A stretch of DNA of 64,000 bases from Streptomyces sp. YPW6 (GCF_018866325.1 NZ_CP076457.1:1054001-1118000), one strand, 5' to 3'; positions 54,853 through 62,896 are shown, counted from the first letter of the stretch. Notes: generated from the sequence alone by a model not told the origin. Numbers and translations: made by a program.

Positions 54853-55061
54853 CGCTCTCCCCAGGTCATTCCGGAACGAAACAGCCCAAGGGGGCTTGTC
54901 CCGGAGGTTGTTGGTGCTGCGGTGGCGCCACACTGGCAGAGGGGCCAGGGGTACGGGGGATGATGTGGGCGGCGGGTTTACGCCGTGGCCCTTTCCCGCC
55001 ACGCGGGGCCCGCGCAGGGGCGCCGCGATGCGCGAACAGCCACGTCCGGGGAGGTCGGAGA

Positions 55062-56054
55062 ATGCTGGGGGCCATTGGTCTCGACGAGAGACAGGAGACC
55101 GCGTACCGTGCGCTCGTCGCGGCGGGAGCCGCGGAGCTCACCGATCTCGCGCACCGGCTGGCGCTTCCGGAGCCGGATGCCGAACGCGTACTGCGGCGAC
55201 TGGAGCAGCAGGGTCTCGCCGCCCAGTCCTCGGCCCGGCCCGGCCGCTGGGTGGCGGCGCCGCCCGGGGTGGCGCTCGGCGCCCTGCTGATCCAGCAGCG
55301 GCACGAGCTGGAGCAGGCGGAGCTGGCGTCCGCGCTGCTCGCCGAGGAGTACCGGGCCGAGGCGAGCGAACCGGCGGTGCACGATCTGGTGGAGGTGGTG
55401 ACGGGGGCGAGCGCCGTCACCCAGCGTTTCCACCAGTTGCAGCTGGGCGCGGTGTCCGAGGTGTGCGCCCTGGTGACGGGGAAGCCGGTCGCGGTGACCG
55501 GGATGGAGAACGAGTCGGAGGAGCGCGCGGCCTCGCGCGGGGTGAGCTACCGGGTGGTGGTCGAACGCGAGGTGCTGTCGACGCCGTACGGGATCCTGGA
55601 GCTGTCGGCGGCGCTGAGCCGGGACGAGCAGTGCCGGGTGGTGGACCGGGTTCCGACGAAGCTGGTGGTGGCCGACGGGAGCCTCGCGATGGTCCCGCTG
55701 ACCGGGCGGGGCGAGGAGCCCGCGGCCCTGGTCGTGCACGCCAGCGGGCTGCTGGAGTCGCTGATGGGGCTGTTCGAGGCGGTGTGGCGCGATGCCATGC
55801 CGCTGCGCATCGGCGAGGGCGGCGGGGTCCGCGAGGACACCACCGGACCGGATCCGGCGGATCTGGAGATCCTGTCCCTGCTGCTGGCGGGGCTGACCGA
55901 CGCCAGTGTGGCCAAGCAGCTGGATCTCGGGCTGCGGACCGTGCAGCGCCGGGTCAAGGGCCTGATGGAGCTGACCGGCGTCTCGACCAGGCTCCAGCTG
56001 GGCTGGCATGCCTACGAGCGTGGCTGGGTCTCCCGTGCCGGGTCCCGGGGCTGA
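55062..56054 (+). CDS. TrmB-like/LuxR HTH transcriptional regulator
   Basis: 330 residues. N-terminal winged helix of TrmB type (LDERQETAYRALVAAGAAELTDLAHRL..., then VLRRLEQQGLAAQSS), a PLD-like/effector middle segment, and a C-terminal LuxR helix-turn-helix (PADLEILSLLLAGLTDASVAKQLDLGLRTVQRRVKGLMELTGV, quoted as positions 55851-55980). This two-HTH layout is common in streptomycetes as partner of secreted proteases. ATG at 55062 begins LGAIGLDERQ with GGAGG 8-12 nt upstream. Divergent from the subtilase gene by ~210 bp, which it may control. Confidence 0.85.
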   Translation: MLGAIGLDERQETAYRALVAAGAAELTDLAHRLALPEPDAERVLRRLEQQGLAAQSSARPGRWVAAPPGVALGALLIQQRHELEQAELASALLAEEYRAEASEPAVHDLVEVVTGASAVTQRFHQLQLGAVSEVCALVTGKPVAVTGMENESEERAASRGVSYRVVVEREVLSTPYGILELSAALSRDEQCRVVDRVPTKLVVADGSLAMVPLTGRGEEPAALVVHASGLLESLMGLFEAVWRDAMPLRIGEGGGVREDTTGPDPADLEILSLLLAGLTDASVAKQLDLGLRTVQRRVKGLMELTGVSTRLQLGWHAYERGWVSRAGSRG

Positions 56055-56166
56055 GGTCCTGGGCCCGGTACGGGTGGCCCGCCGCCGGCCGTCCGCCGCC
56101 TCATCGCCGCAGGTGGCCGGGGTGCGCTGACGGGCGGAGCCGGGCACTCTCCGGCACGCTGGTCAG

Positions 56167-56649
56167 ATGAGTGTGTGGCAGCTCGTCGCCGTGGGCCTGG
56201 TCATGCTGCTGGGTCTGGTCGGCGTCCTGCTGCCGGGGGTGCCGGGGCAGGCGATCGTCTGGGCGGCGGTGCTGTGGTGGGCACTGACGGACATGACGCC
56301 GGCCGCCTGGGGCGTCCTGATCGGCGCGACGGGGCTGATGCTGCTGAACCAGGCGCTCAAACCGCTGCTGCCGCCGCGCCGCCCGGGTGAGTCGGGGGCG
56401 CCGCGGCGGACCCTGATGATCGGCGGGATCGCGGGGATCGCCGGATTCTTCGTGGTGCCCGTGGTGGGCGGGGTCCTGGGGTACGTGGGGGCCATCTTCG
56501 GGACGGAGCGGCTGCGCCTGGGCAGCCGGGGCGCGGCCTGGACGTCGGTGCGCTCGGTGATGCGGGCGACGGGCTACGCGGTGCTGGTGGAACTGTTCTG
56601 CTGCCTGCTGGTGGCGGGCGCCTGGCTGGGCGCGGTGCTCTGGGGCTGA
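56167..56649 (+). CDS. DUF456 small membrane protein
   Basis: 160 residues with four hydrophobic segments (~5-45 as a double span, 82-112, 137-158). LVGVLLPGVPGQAIVWAAVLWWA and the Gly-rich GIAGIAGFFVVPVVGGVLGYVGAIFGTE are the DUF456 hallmarks. Function unknown. No ribosome binding site upstream of the ATG, so possibly leaderless. Followed by repeats. Confidence 0.85.
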   Translation: MSVWQLVAVGLVMLLGLVGVLLPGVPGQAIVWAAVLWWALTDMTPAAWGVLIGATGLMLLNQALKPLLPPRRPGESGAPRRTLMIGGIAGIAGFFVVPVVGGVLGYVGAIFGTERLRLGSRGAAWTSVRSVMRATGYAVLVELFCCLLVAGAWLGAVLWG

Positions 56650-57035
56650 CCCGGAACCTCCGGCCCGTCGGCCCGTCGGCCCGTCGGCCCGTCGGCCCAA
56701 GCCTTCCGGCCGGCCGCTGTTTCCGGTACGCCGCGTCACGGCACGGAAATCCGGCGCCCTTGCCGGAGCCCGGGTCCCCGGCGGCCGGGTCACAGCGCGG
56801 GTTCCCGGTGCACCGCGTCACGGCACGGGATTCCGGCGTCCGGGTCGCGGCCCGGGTCCCCGGCGGCCGGGTCACGGCGCGGGTTCCCGGCGGCCGGGTC
56901 ACGGCGCGGGTCCCCGGTGCACCGCCTCGCAGCACGGAATTCCGGCGGCCCCGACCGAAGAGCGCGTTCCCGGCGCCGGCTCCGCCCCCGTCGCGCCGGC
57001 CGACCGGGACGCTCCCCGGCCCCCGGCGGCCGCGG
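56650..57035. repeat. Gene-free region with two tandem repeat types
   Basis: First, 4.6 copies of GGCCCGTC (56662-56698). Second, 27-bp units (start CGGGTYCCCGG, end GGGTCACGGCG) at 56771, 56853, 56880 and, diverged, at 56798 and 56907. They separate the convergent DUF456 and Ada-AlkA genes. No gene or terminator-like perfect hairpin is seen. Confidence 0.75.
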
Positions 57036-58409
57036 TCAGCTCGGCGCCGCCGCATCCGCCGCCTCCAGATGGCGTACGGCGTAGGAGCGCCAGGGCCGCC
57101 ACCGCTCCGCTCCCGGTGTTCCGTACGGGTCCACGTCGGGGTCGCCGAGCGCCCGTATCCGGATCAGGGCGGCCGTGGACCGGCCGATCCCGGGCAGCGC
57201 CAGCAGCGCGCGCTCCGCCTCGTCCCGGTCGGCCCCGGCGTCCAGCCGCAGCCGGCCGTCGGCGAGTGCGGTGGCCAGGGCCCGCACTTCCGGGGCATCG
57301 GCGGAACCGGCGAGCACGTCCGGCTCGGGGAACAGGTGGGTGAGCCCCCCGCAGGGGACGTCCAGCGCCTTCCCGTACCGCTCGACCAGCGTCCCGGCCT
57401 CCGTCTGCCCGGCCAGGATCCGCACGGCCGCCTCCTCCGGGTCGGCCGCGCCCGGTGAGCGCAGCCCGGGGCGGGCGGCGACCAGCGGGGCGAGCCGGGG
57501 GTCGGCGGCCAGTGCCTCGTCCACGGCGTACGGGTCGGCGTCCAGGTCGAAGAGGCGGCGCACCCGCTGGACGGCGGTGGTCAGGTCACGCAGGTCGGTG
57601 AGCTGGATCCGGGCCTCCAGCCAGGGACCGCCGGGCGACGCCTCGTCGACCGCGACGAGCCCGGAGCCGTACGGGAGCCGCAGGGTGCGCCGGTAGGTGC
57701 GGGAGCCCGGCGCCCCCGCCACCTCCTCGATCCGGGCGACCGCCTCGGCGGCCAGCAGGTCGAACAGGGCGGCGGTGGCGTACGGGCCCCGGTGGGCGAG
57801 CCGCAGCGGAATCCCGGCCCGCAGCCCCTCACGCCGTCCGCCGCCGAGCCCCGTACCAGCTTCGGCGCGCAGGGCGCTGGGGGTGCGGGCGTAGATCTGC
57901 CGGATGGTGTCGTTGAACTGCCGCACGCTGGCGAATCCGGCGGCGAAGGCGATCTCGGTGACCGGCAGCGGCGTGGTCTGGAGGAGGACCCGGGCCGTGT
58001 GGGAGCGCTGGGCGCGGGCCAGCGCGACGGGACCCGCGCCCAGCTCGGCGTTGAGCTGGCGCTGAACCTGGCGGGCGCTGTAGCCGAGCCGCCCGGCCAG
58101 ACCGGGGACGCCTTCGCGGTCGACGACGCCGTCGCCGATCAGGCGCATGGCCCGGCCGACGACGTCCGCGCGGGCGTTCCATTCGGCGGAGCCGGGCACG
58201 GCGTCCGGGCGGCAGCGGCGGCAGGCCCGGAAGCCGCCCGCCTGGGCCGCCGCCGCAGTGGGGTAGAAGCGCACGTTGGCACGCTTGGGGGTGACGGCGG
58301 GGCAGCTGGGACGGCAGTAGATGCCGGTGGTCACGACGGCGAAGAAGAACGCGCCGTCGAACCGTGCGTCGCGGCTGCTCACCGCCTCGTACCGGGTCCG
58401 ATCGTCCAT
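57036..58409 (-). CDS. Ada-AlkA fusion protein with a shortened glycosylase site
   Basis: 457 residues. The N-terminal Ada zinc domain is intact (Cys in GIYCRPSCPA and FRACRRCRPD; the first would accept methyl from phosphotriesters), followed by an AraC-type HTH (RLGYSARQVQRQLNAELGAGPVALARAQR) and an AlkA region. In the helix-hairpin-helix glycosylase domain LLALPGIGRSTAAL has Ser where AlkA has the active-site Trp. The loop to RWRPWRSYAVRHL is only DPDVDPYGTPGAE, about 15 residues too short, so the catalytic Asp helix is missing. It may keep methyl-sensing regulation without base excision (inference). ATG 58409; a GTG directly precedes it. Confidence 0.85.
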   Translation of the reverse strand: MDDRTRYEAVSSRDARFDGAFFFAVVTTGIYCRPSCPAVTPKRANVRFYPTAAAAQAGGFRACRRCRPDAVPGSAEWNARADVVGRAMRLIGDGVVDREGVPGLAGRLGYSARQVQRQLNAELGAGPVALARAQRSHTARVLLQTTPLPVTEIAFAAGFASVRQFNDTIRQIYARTPSALRAEAGTGLGGGRREGLRAGIPLRLAHRGPYATAALFDLLAAEAVARIEEVAGAPGSRTYRRTLRLPYGSGLVAVDEASPGGPWLEARIQLTDLRDLTTAVQRVRRLFDLDADPYAVDEALAADPRLAPLVAARPGLRSPGAADPEEAAVRILAGQTEAGTLVERYGKALDVPCGGLTHLFPEPDVLAGSADAPEVRALATALADGRLRLDAGADRDEAERALLALPGIGRSTAALIRIRALGDPDVDPYGTPGAERWRPWRSYAVRHLEAADAAAPS

Positions 58410-58482
58410 CACACCGTCCAGTGTGCGGCAGCCGGAACCGCCGCACTCGCGGTTTTCGGACGTCGAACCCGGTCCCGTTCGG

Positions 58483-59652
58483 CTACCGGAGCCGGCCGCG
58501 CTTGGCCTGCATGGCCGCGCGCCCCTCCGCGCCCTTGCGCTTCCAGTCCCGCAGGATCTCGGCGCGCACCCGGGCGTCGGTCTTGGCCACGATCCGCTGG
58601 TTCTCGCGGATCAGCTTGCGGTAGCTCTCCAGTCGCCGCGCGGGCAGGGTTCCGTCCTCCAGGGCGCCGAGGACGGCGCACCCGGGCTCGGCCTCGTGGG
58701 CGCAGTCGTGGAACCGGCACTCCTCGGCGAGTTCCTCGATCTCGGAGAACACCTCGCCGACCCCGGTCCCGGCGTCGTAGAGGCCGACGCCGCGCAGCCC
58801 GGGGGTGTCGATGAGGACGCCTCCCTGCGGGAGGAGCAGGAGGTTGCGGGTCGTGGTGGTGTGCCGGCCCTTGCCGTCGACGTCACGGGCCGCCTGTACG
58901 TCCATCACGTCCTGACCGAGCAGGGTGTTGGCCAGGGTCGACTTGCCCGCTCCGGAAACGCCGAGCAGCACGCTCGTACCGCCGGAGACCATGGCGCCGA
59001 AGACGTCGAGCCCCTCGCCGGTGGTGGAGCTGACGGGCAGCACCTGCACGCCGGGCGCGATGGCCTCGATGTCCTGGACGAGGTGGGACAGGGTGACCGC
59101 GTCGGGCACCAGGTCGGCCTTGGTCAGGACCACGATCGGCTGGGGGTGCCGCTCCTGGCCGGCGCCGTCGCCGTCGCCGAGCAGGGCGGCGCCCTCGGAG
59201 CTGGAGAGGGCGAGCGCGAGGAACCGCTCGACCCGCCCGAGGTCCAGTTCGACGGCGAGCGAGACGCAGATGGCGATGTGGTCGATGTTGGTGGCGAGCA
59301 CCTGGCCCTCGGACCGCTGCGAGGAGGTCGAGCGGACGAAGGCGGTACGGCGCGGCAGCAGCGTACGGACGAAGCGCGGGTCGCCGTCGGCGTCGAGCGC
59401 CACCCAGTCACCGGTGCAGACGATCCGCATCGGGTCGCGGGGCACGACGAACGCGGTGTCGGCGCGGACCGTGCCGTCGGCGGTGATCACGTCGCACCGG
59501 CCGCGGTCCACACGCACGACCCGGCCCGGCACGAGCCCCTGCTCGGCGTACGGGGAGAAGGCTGCGGCCCATGCCCCGTCCCAGCCGTACGGAGTCAGCG
59601 GGTGCGAGGAGTCGGCAGCGGAGGAGGAACGGGAGGAAAGCGGGAAAGACAA
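58483..59652 (-). CDS. rsgA: Ribosome small subunit-dependent GTPase A
   Basis: 389 residues. An OB fold with the circularly permuted GTPase order G4 (VLTKADLV), G5, G1 (GVSGAGKSTLAN), G2 (RHTTTTRNL), G3 (DTPGLRG), then a zinc site CRFHDCAHEAEPGC. It matures the 30S subunit and releases RbfA. The start is TTG (59652) with GAAGGG 6 nt upstream; there is no ATG or GTG before the OB fold. The last residues (AAMQAKRGRLR) are basic. It is preceded by a probable leader peptide gene and its own promoter, and is followed 73 bp later by the Ada-AlkA gene on the same strand. Confidence 0.92.
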   Translation of the reverse strand: MSFPLSSRSSSAADSSHPLTPYGWDGAWAAAFSPYAEQGLVPGRVVRVDRGRCDVITADGTVRADTAFVVPRDPMRIVCTGDWVALDADGDPRFVRTLLPRRTAFVRSTSSQRSEGQVLATNIDHIAICVSLAVELDLGRVERFLALALSSSEGAALLGDGDGAGQERHPQPIVVLTKADLVPDAVTLSHLVQDIEAIAPGVQVLPVSSTTGEGLDVFGAMVSGGTSVLLGVSGAGKSTLANTLLGQDVMDVQAARDVDGKGRHTTTTRNLLLLPQGGVLIDTPGLRGVGLYDAGTGVGEVFSEIEELAEECRFHDCAHEAEPGCAVLGALEDGTLPARRLESYRKLIRENQRIVAKTDARVRAEILRDWKRKGAEGRAAMQAKRGRLR

Positions 59653-59715
59653 GGGAAACCCTTCACAGGGTGGCCCCGGCGCGCGCGCTCGGCGCGGAAA
59701 AGGAGAGAGAAGAGG

Positions 59716-59787
59716 TCAGCCGGTGGCCACGGGGATGAGGACGATGCTCTTCCGGTTGTGGGCAGTGCCCACCGCAACGACAGTCAT
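59716..59787 (-). CDS. Probable 23-residue leader peptide upstream of rsgA
   Basis: ATG at 59787, stop TGA at 59716-59718. A very strong ribosome binding site AGGAGGTGAGG lies 7-17 nt upstream (59804-59794). The peptide begins MTVVAVGTAHNRKS and ends IVLIPVATG. It lies between the rsgA promoter and the rsgA TTG start, leaving 63 nt with potential GC-rich hairpins (GCGCGCGC/GGCGCG). Its place and its better translation signal than rsgA's own suggest translational or attenuation control. No known family. Confidence 0.55.
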   Translation of the reverse strand: MTVVAVGTAHNRKSIVLIPVATG

Positions 59788-59856
59788 CAATGTCCTCACC
59801 TCCTGGTTCCGCTGATCCTGGGGCTCCCCGGAACGGGCTCCGGCGGAACGGTGATC

Positions 59857-59887
59857 ACCCTAGCCCGACGCCCGGGAGCATCGTCAA
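59857..59887 (-). promoter_or_regulatory. Probable promoter of the leader peptide and rsgA
   Basis: On the minus strand TTGACG (59887-59882), 19-bp spacer, TAGGGT (59862-59857). Transcription would start near 59850, giving a leader of about 200 nt before rsgA. Confidence 0.6.
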
Positions 59888-60014
59888 CCGATTTACTCCG
59901 GACCACGGTCGAGGGACGCTCGGGCAGGCGCTTTCGTAAGAGATAGGCGCAATCTCCCTCGATCGGGTGATACGCATGCATTGCGCCCGGTCCGGGGCCG
60001 TTAGGGTGCCGAGC

Positions 60015-60515
60015 ATGACCACACCCCAGGCCCCCACCGGCATGTTCACCCCGGCCCACTTGGGCACCCAGATCCTGATCGGCTGGAGCGGCCGGCAGCC
60101 CGACGCGGACCAGGACACCGCCTTTCTCCTCGCGTACTCACTGGGCGACGGGCAGGACGGCCCGGTCGTCGGCCGCGAGGCCATGCACGCCGCACTGGAG
60201 CGCGCGGGTCTCCACGTCGGCGGCCCGATCCAGGACGCCGCCGAGAGCCCCGGCATCCAGGCGAAGCTTCTCGTCCAGGCGGGCCAGGCCGTCCTGACCC
60301 TGCCTCACCTCAGCGCGCAGTACCCGGCTCCCCCGGAGTGGCTGGCCGCGGCCGAGGAGCAGGGCCAGGTGTACGGGATGTTCGCCACGACCCCGTGGCC
60401 GGAGGCCGTTCCCGGGCAGCCGGTCACCGAGGACCAGTTGCGGGCGTTCGCGGCCGACGAGGAGGTCGTCCGCACCGCCGCCCACTGCCTGCTCCCGGTC
60501 CGTTCGCTGGGCTGA
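60015..60515 (+). CDS. DUF5949-like protein
   Basis: 166 residues. FLLAYSLGDGQDGPVVG, IQAKLLVQAGQAVLTLPHLSAQYPAPPEWLAAAEEQGQVY and DEEVVRTAAHCLLPVRSLG (separate blocks) match a Streptomyces-specific family I know as DUF5949; function unknown. No signal or membrane segment. TAGGGT at 60002-60007 lies 7 nt before the ATG and no ribosome binding site exists, so the mRNA is probably leaderless. A 21-bp perfect hairpin follows. Confidence 0.8.
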   Translation: MTTPQAPTGMFTPAHLGTQILIGWSGRQPDADQDTAFLLAYSLGDGQDGPVVGREAMHAALERAGLHVGGPIQDAAESPGIQAKLLVQAGQAVLTLPHLSAQYPAPPEWLAAAEEQGQVYGMFATTPWPEAVPGQPVTEDQLRAFAADEEVVRTAAHCLLPVRSLG

Positions 60516-60531
60516 GGCCCACCGCCCTCGG

Positions 60532-60577
60532 CACGACGAGGCCCACCGCCCCACGGGGGGCGGTGGGCCTCGTCGTG
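60532..60577 (+). terminator. Perfect 21-bp hairpin after the DUF5949-like gene
   Basis: The arm 60532-60552 (starting CACGACGAGGCC, ending CCGCCCC) pairs fully with 60557-60577 around the loop ACGG. It is the longest perfect stem in the window. Confidence 0.85.
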
Positions 60578-60633
60578 TACGCGATGCCGCCCGCCCGGTG
60601 CCGCGGTCGGCGCCGCACCGGGGGAACGCGAAC

Positions 60634-60664
60634 GGGCGGTCCGAGGGTGACCCTCGGACCGCCC
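60634..60664 (-). terminator. Near-perfect palindrome downstream of rodlin 1
   Basis: GGGCGGTCCGAGGGT (60634-60648) and its complement (60650-60664) around a single base, 27 nt past the stop of the minus-strand rodlin gene. Confidence 0.7.
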
Positions 60665-60691
60665 GCGCCGACTGCGTCAGGCTGGGGTGCG

Positions 60692-61099
60692 TCAGTTGTT
60701 GCCGACGCCGTTGCCCGAGAGGACCGGGATGTCGTCCAGGATGTGCGACAGCGGCTCGTCGCCCTTGGCCTGGGTGGAGTTGTCGGCACACTGCTGGTTC
60801 TGCGGGTTGGACAGGACGTTGACGTCCTGGACCGCGACCGGCACGACACCGACGAGCGAACCGACGTTCGCCTTGAGGGGCAGGCCGACGCAGAGCTTGT
60901 TCAGGGTGCCCTGAACCAGCTGGTTCTGCGGGCTCCAGTCGCCCTTCGTCTTCGCGTTGCCGATCTCCGACTCGGCGCCGTTCCCGTTGAGGGTGGTGGT
61001 GCCGCCGTCGTTGCCGATCGCCATGGCCGTGGGAGCCGCGACTGCGGACAGACCGAGCAGGGACACGGCCACTGCAGCGCCGGCCATCATCTTCTTCAT
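60692..61099 (-). CDS. Rodlin (divergent copy)
   Basis: 135 residues. A Sec signal peptide (KKMMAGAAVAVSLLGLSAVA...AMA, ~28 residues) precedes IGNDGGTTTLNGNGAES; then GDWSPQNQLVQGTLNKLC, VPVAVQDVNVLSNPQNQQC and ADNSTQAKGDEPLSHILDD, the rodlin pattern of RdlA/RdlB with its two conserved cysteines. Rodlins align chaplin fibrils into the rodlet layer of aerial hyphae and spores. GAAAGG lies 8 nt before the ATG. A BldN-like promoter is at 61141-61169. It is less like the other two copies than they are like each other. Confidence 0.95.
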   Translation of the reverse strand: MKKMMAGAAVAVSLLGLSAVAAPTAMAIGNDGGTTTLNGNGAESEIGNAKTKGDWSPQNQLVQGTLNKLCVGLPLKANVGSLVGVVPVAVQDVNVLSNPQNQQCADNSTQAKGDEPLSHILDDIPVLSGNGVGNN

Positions 61100-61140
61100 C
61101 AACTTCACCTTTCGGAGCGTCCCGTTGTGGAACGTACTGA

Positions 61141-61169
61141 TCAACTGCCGCCACCCCGGATCGGTTGCG
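61141..61169 (-). promoter_or_regulatory. BldN-like promoter of rodlin 1
   Basis: On the minus strand CGCAAC (61169-61164), 17-bp spacer, AGTTGA (61146-61141). The sigma factor BldN recognises CGTAAC-16-CGTTGA-like sites at chaplin and rodlin genes. Confidence 0.6.
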
Positions 61170-61217
61170 CAGTACCACTCATATGGGTTCGTTCCGGCGC
61201 AAGGTCGACGCTTCCGG

Positions 61218-61439
61218 TCAGTTTCCGGGCGTCTCAGGCCCAGGGGCCTGGTCCGCGGTGCGCGCGGCGGGCACGAACCCCGTGCGACGGGGGGCGGGGC
61301 CCGGGTGCGGTTCCGCCAGGGGGTGTTCGCCTCCGGCCGCCTGCCATTCGGCGACGAGCCGGTCGTAGATCGGTGTGCCACCGCCCGGCGCCGGCCGCCG
61401 TTCGGCGCTCTGCGGGGTCTGACTGTCGTACGGATCCAT
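61218..61439 (-). CDS. Small streptomycete protein of unknown function
   Basis: 73 residues, hydrophilic and Pro-rich, no signal peptide. The core GGGTPIYDRLVAEWQAAG resembles a motif (TPIY...L...EW.AAG) seen in several small Streptomyces proteins of unknown role; the rest is disordered. The ATG at 61439 has GTAGGG 7-12 nt upstream. It is sandwiched between two rodlin genes on the same strand but, being cytosolic, is probably not a surface component. Confidence 0.6.
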   Translation of the reverse strand: MDPYDSQTPQSAERRPAPGGGTPIYDRLVAEWQAAGGEHPLAEPHPGPAPRRTGFVPAARTADQAPGPETPGN

Positions 61440-61534
61440 GCCGGTGCCCTACCCGGCCGGGCCCGGACCGTCAGCCGGGGTTACGCCGTCCGGCCCAACC
61501 GCTTGCCCCGGTGGGGGGCATCGGGACACGGCGA

Positions 61535-61590
61535 GGGGCCGGCCCGTCCGGCCCGGCGAGAAGAGGTCGCCGTACGGACGGACCGGCCCC
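61535..61590 (-). terminator. Hairpin downstream of rodlin 2
   Basis: GGGGCCGGCCCGTCCG (61535-61550) pairs with 61575-61590 with one G-U pair. Confidence 0.65.
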
Positions 61591-61625
61591 AGGTGTCACC
61601 GGGAGCGGACCGGGGTCACGCGGAC

Positions 61626-62036
61626 TCAGTTGTTGCCGGCGCCGTTGCCCGAGAGGATCGGGATGTCGTTCAGGAGGTGGGACAGCGCCTCGTCACCCTT
61701 GGCCTGGGTGGAGTTCTCGGTGCACTGCTGGTTCTGCGGGGACGACAGGACGTTGATGTCCTGGACGGAGATCGGCACGAGGCCGAGCAGCGAGCCGACG
61801 TTCGCCTTGGCCGGGAGGGCGATGCAGGGCTTGTTCAGCGAGCCCTGGATGAGCGCGAACTGCGGGCTCCAGTCGCCGTGGGTCTCGGAGTTGCCGTACG
61901 CCTGCGAGGCGCCGTTGCCGTTGAACGTGGTGGTGCCGCCGTCGTTGGCGGTGGCCATGGCGGCCGGGGCGGCCGCGGCGGAGACGCCGACGATGGAGAC
62001 GGCGACGGCCGCCGTGGACATGAACTTCTTGAACAT
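61626..62036 (-). CDS. Rodlin
   Basis: 136 residues: signal peptide FKKFMSTAAVAVSIVGVSAA...AMA, then NDGGTTTFNGNGASQAYGNSE, GDWSPQFALIQGSLNKPC and ISVQDINVLSSPQNQQC. Near-identical to the rodlin at 63145-63546 over the mature protein, including an 86-bp stretch of identical DNA (61681-61766). GAAGGG is 9-14 nt upstream of the ATG. It starts 68 nt after the stop of the secreted unknown protein and has no BldN-like promoter of its own, so it may be cotranscribed with it. Confidence 0.95.
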   Translation of the reverse strand: MFKKFMSTAAVAVSIVGVSAAAAPAAMATANDGGTTTFNGNGASQAYGNSETHGDWSPQFALIQGSLNKPCIALPAKANVGSLLGLVPISVQDINVLSSPQNQQCTENSTQAKGDEALSHLLNDIPILSGNGAGNN

Positions 62037-62104
62037 GGGTGAGCCCTTCGGGAAGTGTTGCGTATCAGGCGGAGAAGCCCGGGGGAATGGTCGAGGTGCG
62101 GCGG

Positions 62105-62395
62105 TCAGCCGCCGAGGGGAACACCGCCGAGCAGCGGGGCGGCGCCCTCGGCCACACCGGTTGCCTGGCCCGCCAGCTTGCCGACCGTGCCGTCCTCCGA
62201 GAGCGTCTCGGTGGTCTCGGCGGCCGTGTCCACCAGCGGGTCGACGACCTGCGGGGCACTGGCCACGACCTGGTTGAGGCCGCTGTCGAGGCTGAAGTTG
62301 GGGGCCGTGGGCGTGGGAGCCGCGAAGGCGGGAGCGGCCGATCCGAGGGCAGCCACGGAACCGACAACGAGGGCGGCGGTCTTCGCGTACTTCAC
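62105..62395 (-). CDS. Small secreted protein in the rodlin/chaplin cluster, unknown
   Basis: 96 residues from the GTG at 62395 (GGAAGGG upstream). Clear signal peptide: KYAKTAALVVGSVAALGSA then APAFA cleavage site. The mature ~70 residues (APTPTAPNFSLDSGLNQVVA, VVDPLVDTAAETTETLSEDG, AEGAAPLLGGVPLGG) are acidic, Ala/Val/Gly-rich and without cysteine; not a chaplin and not a rodlin. I know no family. Position between chaplin and rodlin genes suggests a cell-surface role in aerial hyphae. A palindrome CCTGATC-AAC-GATCAGG (62487-62503) containing a CGTTGA hexamer lies upstream. Confidence 0.8.
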   Translation of the reverse strand: MKYAKTAALVVGSVAALGSAAPAFAAPTPTAPNFSLDSGLNQVVASAPQVVDPLVDTAAETTETLSEDGTVGKLAGQATGVAEGAAPLLGGVPLGG

Positions 62396-62486
62396 TATTC
62401 TGGTTCCCTTCCGCGCGGCGTCTGCTTCGGTCACGTCTCCGTGCCGCACACAAGCCTTCTTTACCTGTGACTTCTGCCGCTTTCTT

Positions 62487-62503
62487 CCTGATCAACGATC
62501 AGG
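62487..62503. promoter_or_regulatory. Palindrome with BldN-like -10 hexamer
   Basis: CCTGATC-AAC-GATCAGG, perfect 7-bp arms; on the minus strand it reads CGTTGA at 62497-62492, but no matching -35 is seen at 16-17 bp. Confidence 0.4.
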
Positions 62504-62594
62504 CCGCTTCCGGGAAACTGCGGGGCGCGGAATTTCTCCCGCGGCGTCGGTGAATCCGGGAAGCCGGGCCGCCGGGACACGCGGTCAGCGAAAA

Positions 62595-62626
62595 GGCCCC
62601 GGACGGCACAGGTGCCGTCCGGGGCC
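62595..62626 (-). terminator. Perfect 15-bp hairpin after the chaplin gene
   Basis: GGCCCCGGACGGCAC (62595-62609) pairs with 62612-62626 across a 2-nt gap, 36 nt past the chaplin stop. Confidence 0.75.
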
Positions 62627-62662
62627 CACCGGCTGCGGGCCCGAAGGCCGACCGCCGGAGAG

Positions 62663-62896
62663 TTACTGGTTGACGCAGGTGTTGCCGAACGCCGGGTTCA
62701 GCGCGCCGATCACGTTGACGGTGTTGCCGCAGATGTTGAGCGGAATGTGGATCGGGACCTGCAGGATGTTGCCCGACAGCACGCCCGGGGAGTGCGCGGC
62801 GACGGCTTCGGCACCCGAGTCGGCCATGGCCGGCGCGGCGAAGCCCATCGCCATGAACGTACCGGCGGCGACGGCGGCAACCTTGGTGAACTTCAC
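62663..62896 (-). CDS. Short chaplin
   Basis: 77 residues from the GTG at 62896 (AAAGGGA upstream). Signal peptide of ~26 residues (KFTKVAAVAAGTFMAMGFAAPAMA spans it, cited by ends KFTKV...AMA), then one chaplin domain: SPGVLSGNILQVPIHIPLN, ICGNTVNVIGALNPAFGNTC with the two cysteines of short chaplins, and NQ end. Chaplins assemble into amyloid fibrils that lower surface tension and coat aerial hyphae. No LPXTG sorting signal, so it is a non-anchored (ChpD-H type) member. Confidence 0.95.
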   Translation of the reverse strand: MKFTKVAAVAAGTFMAMGFAAPAMADSGAEAVAAHSPGVLSGNILQVPIHIPLNICGNTVNVIGALNPAFGNTCVNQ

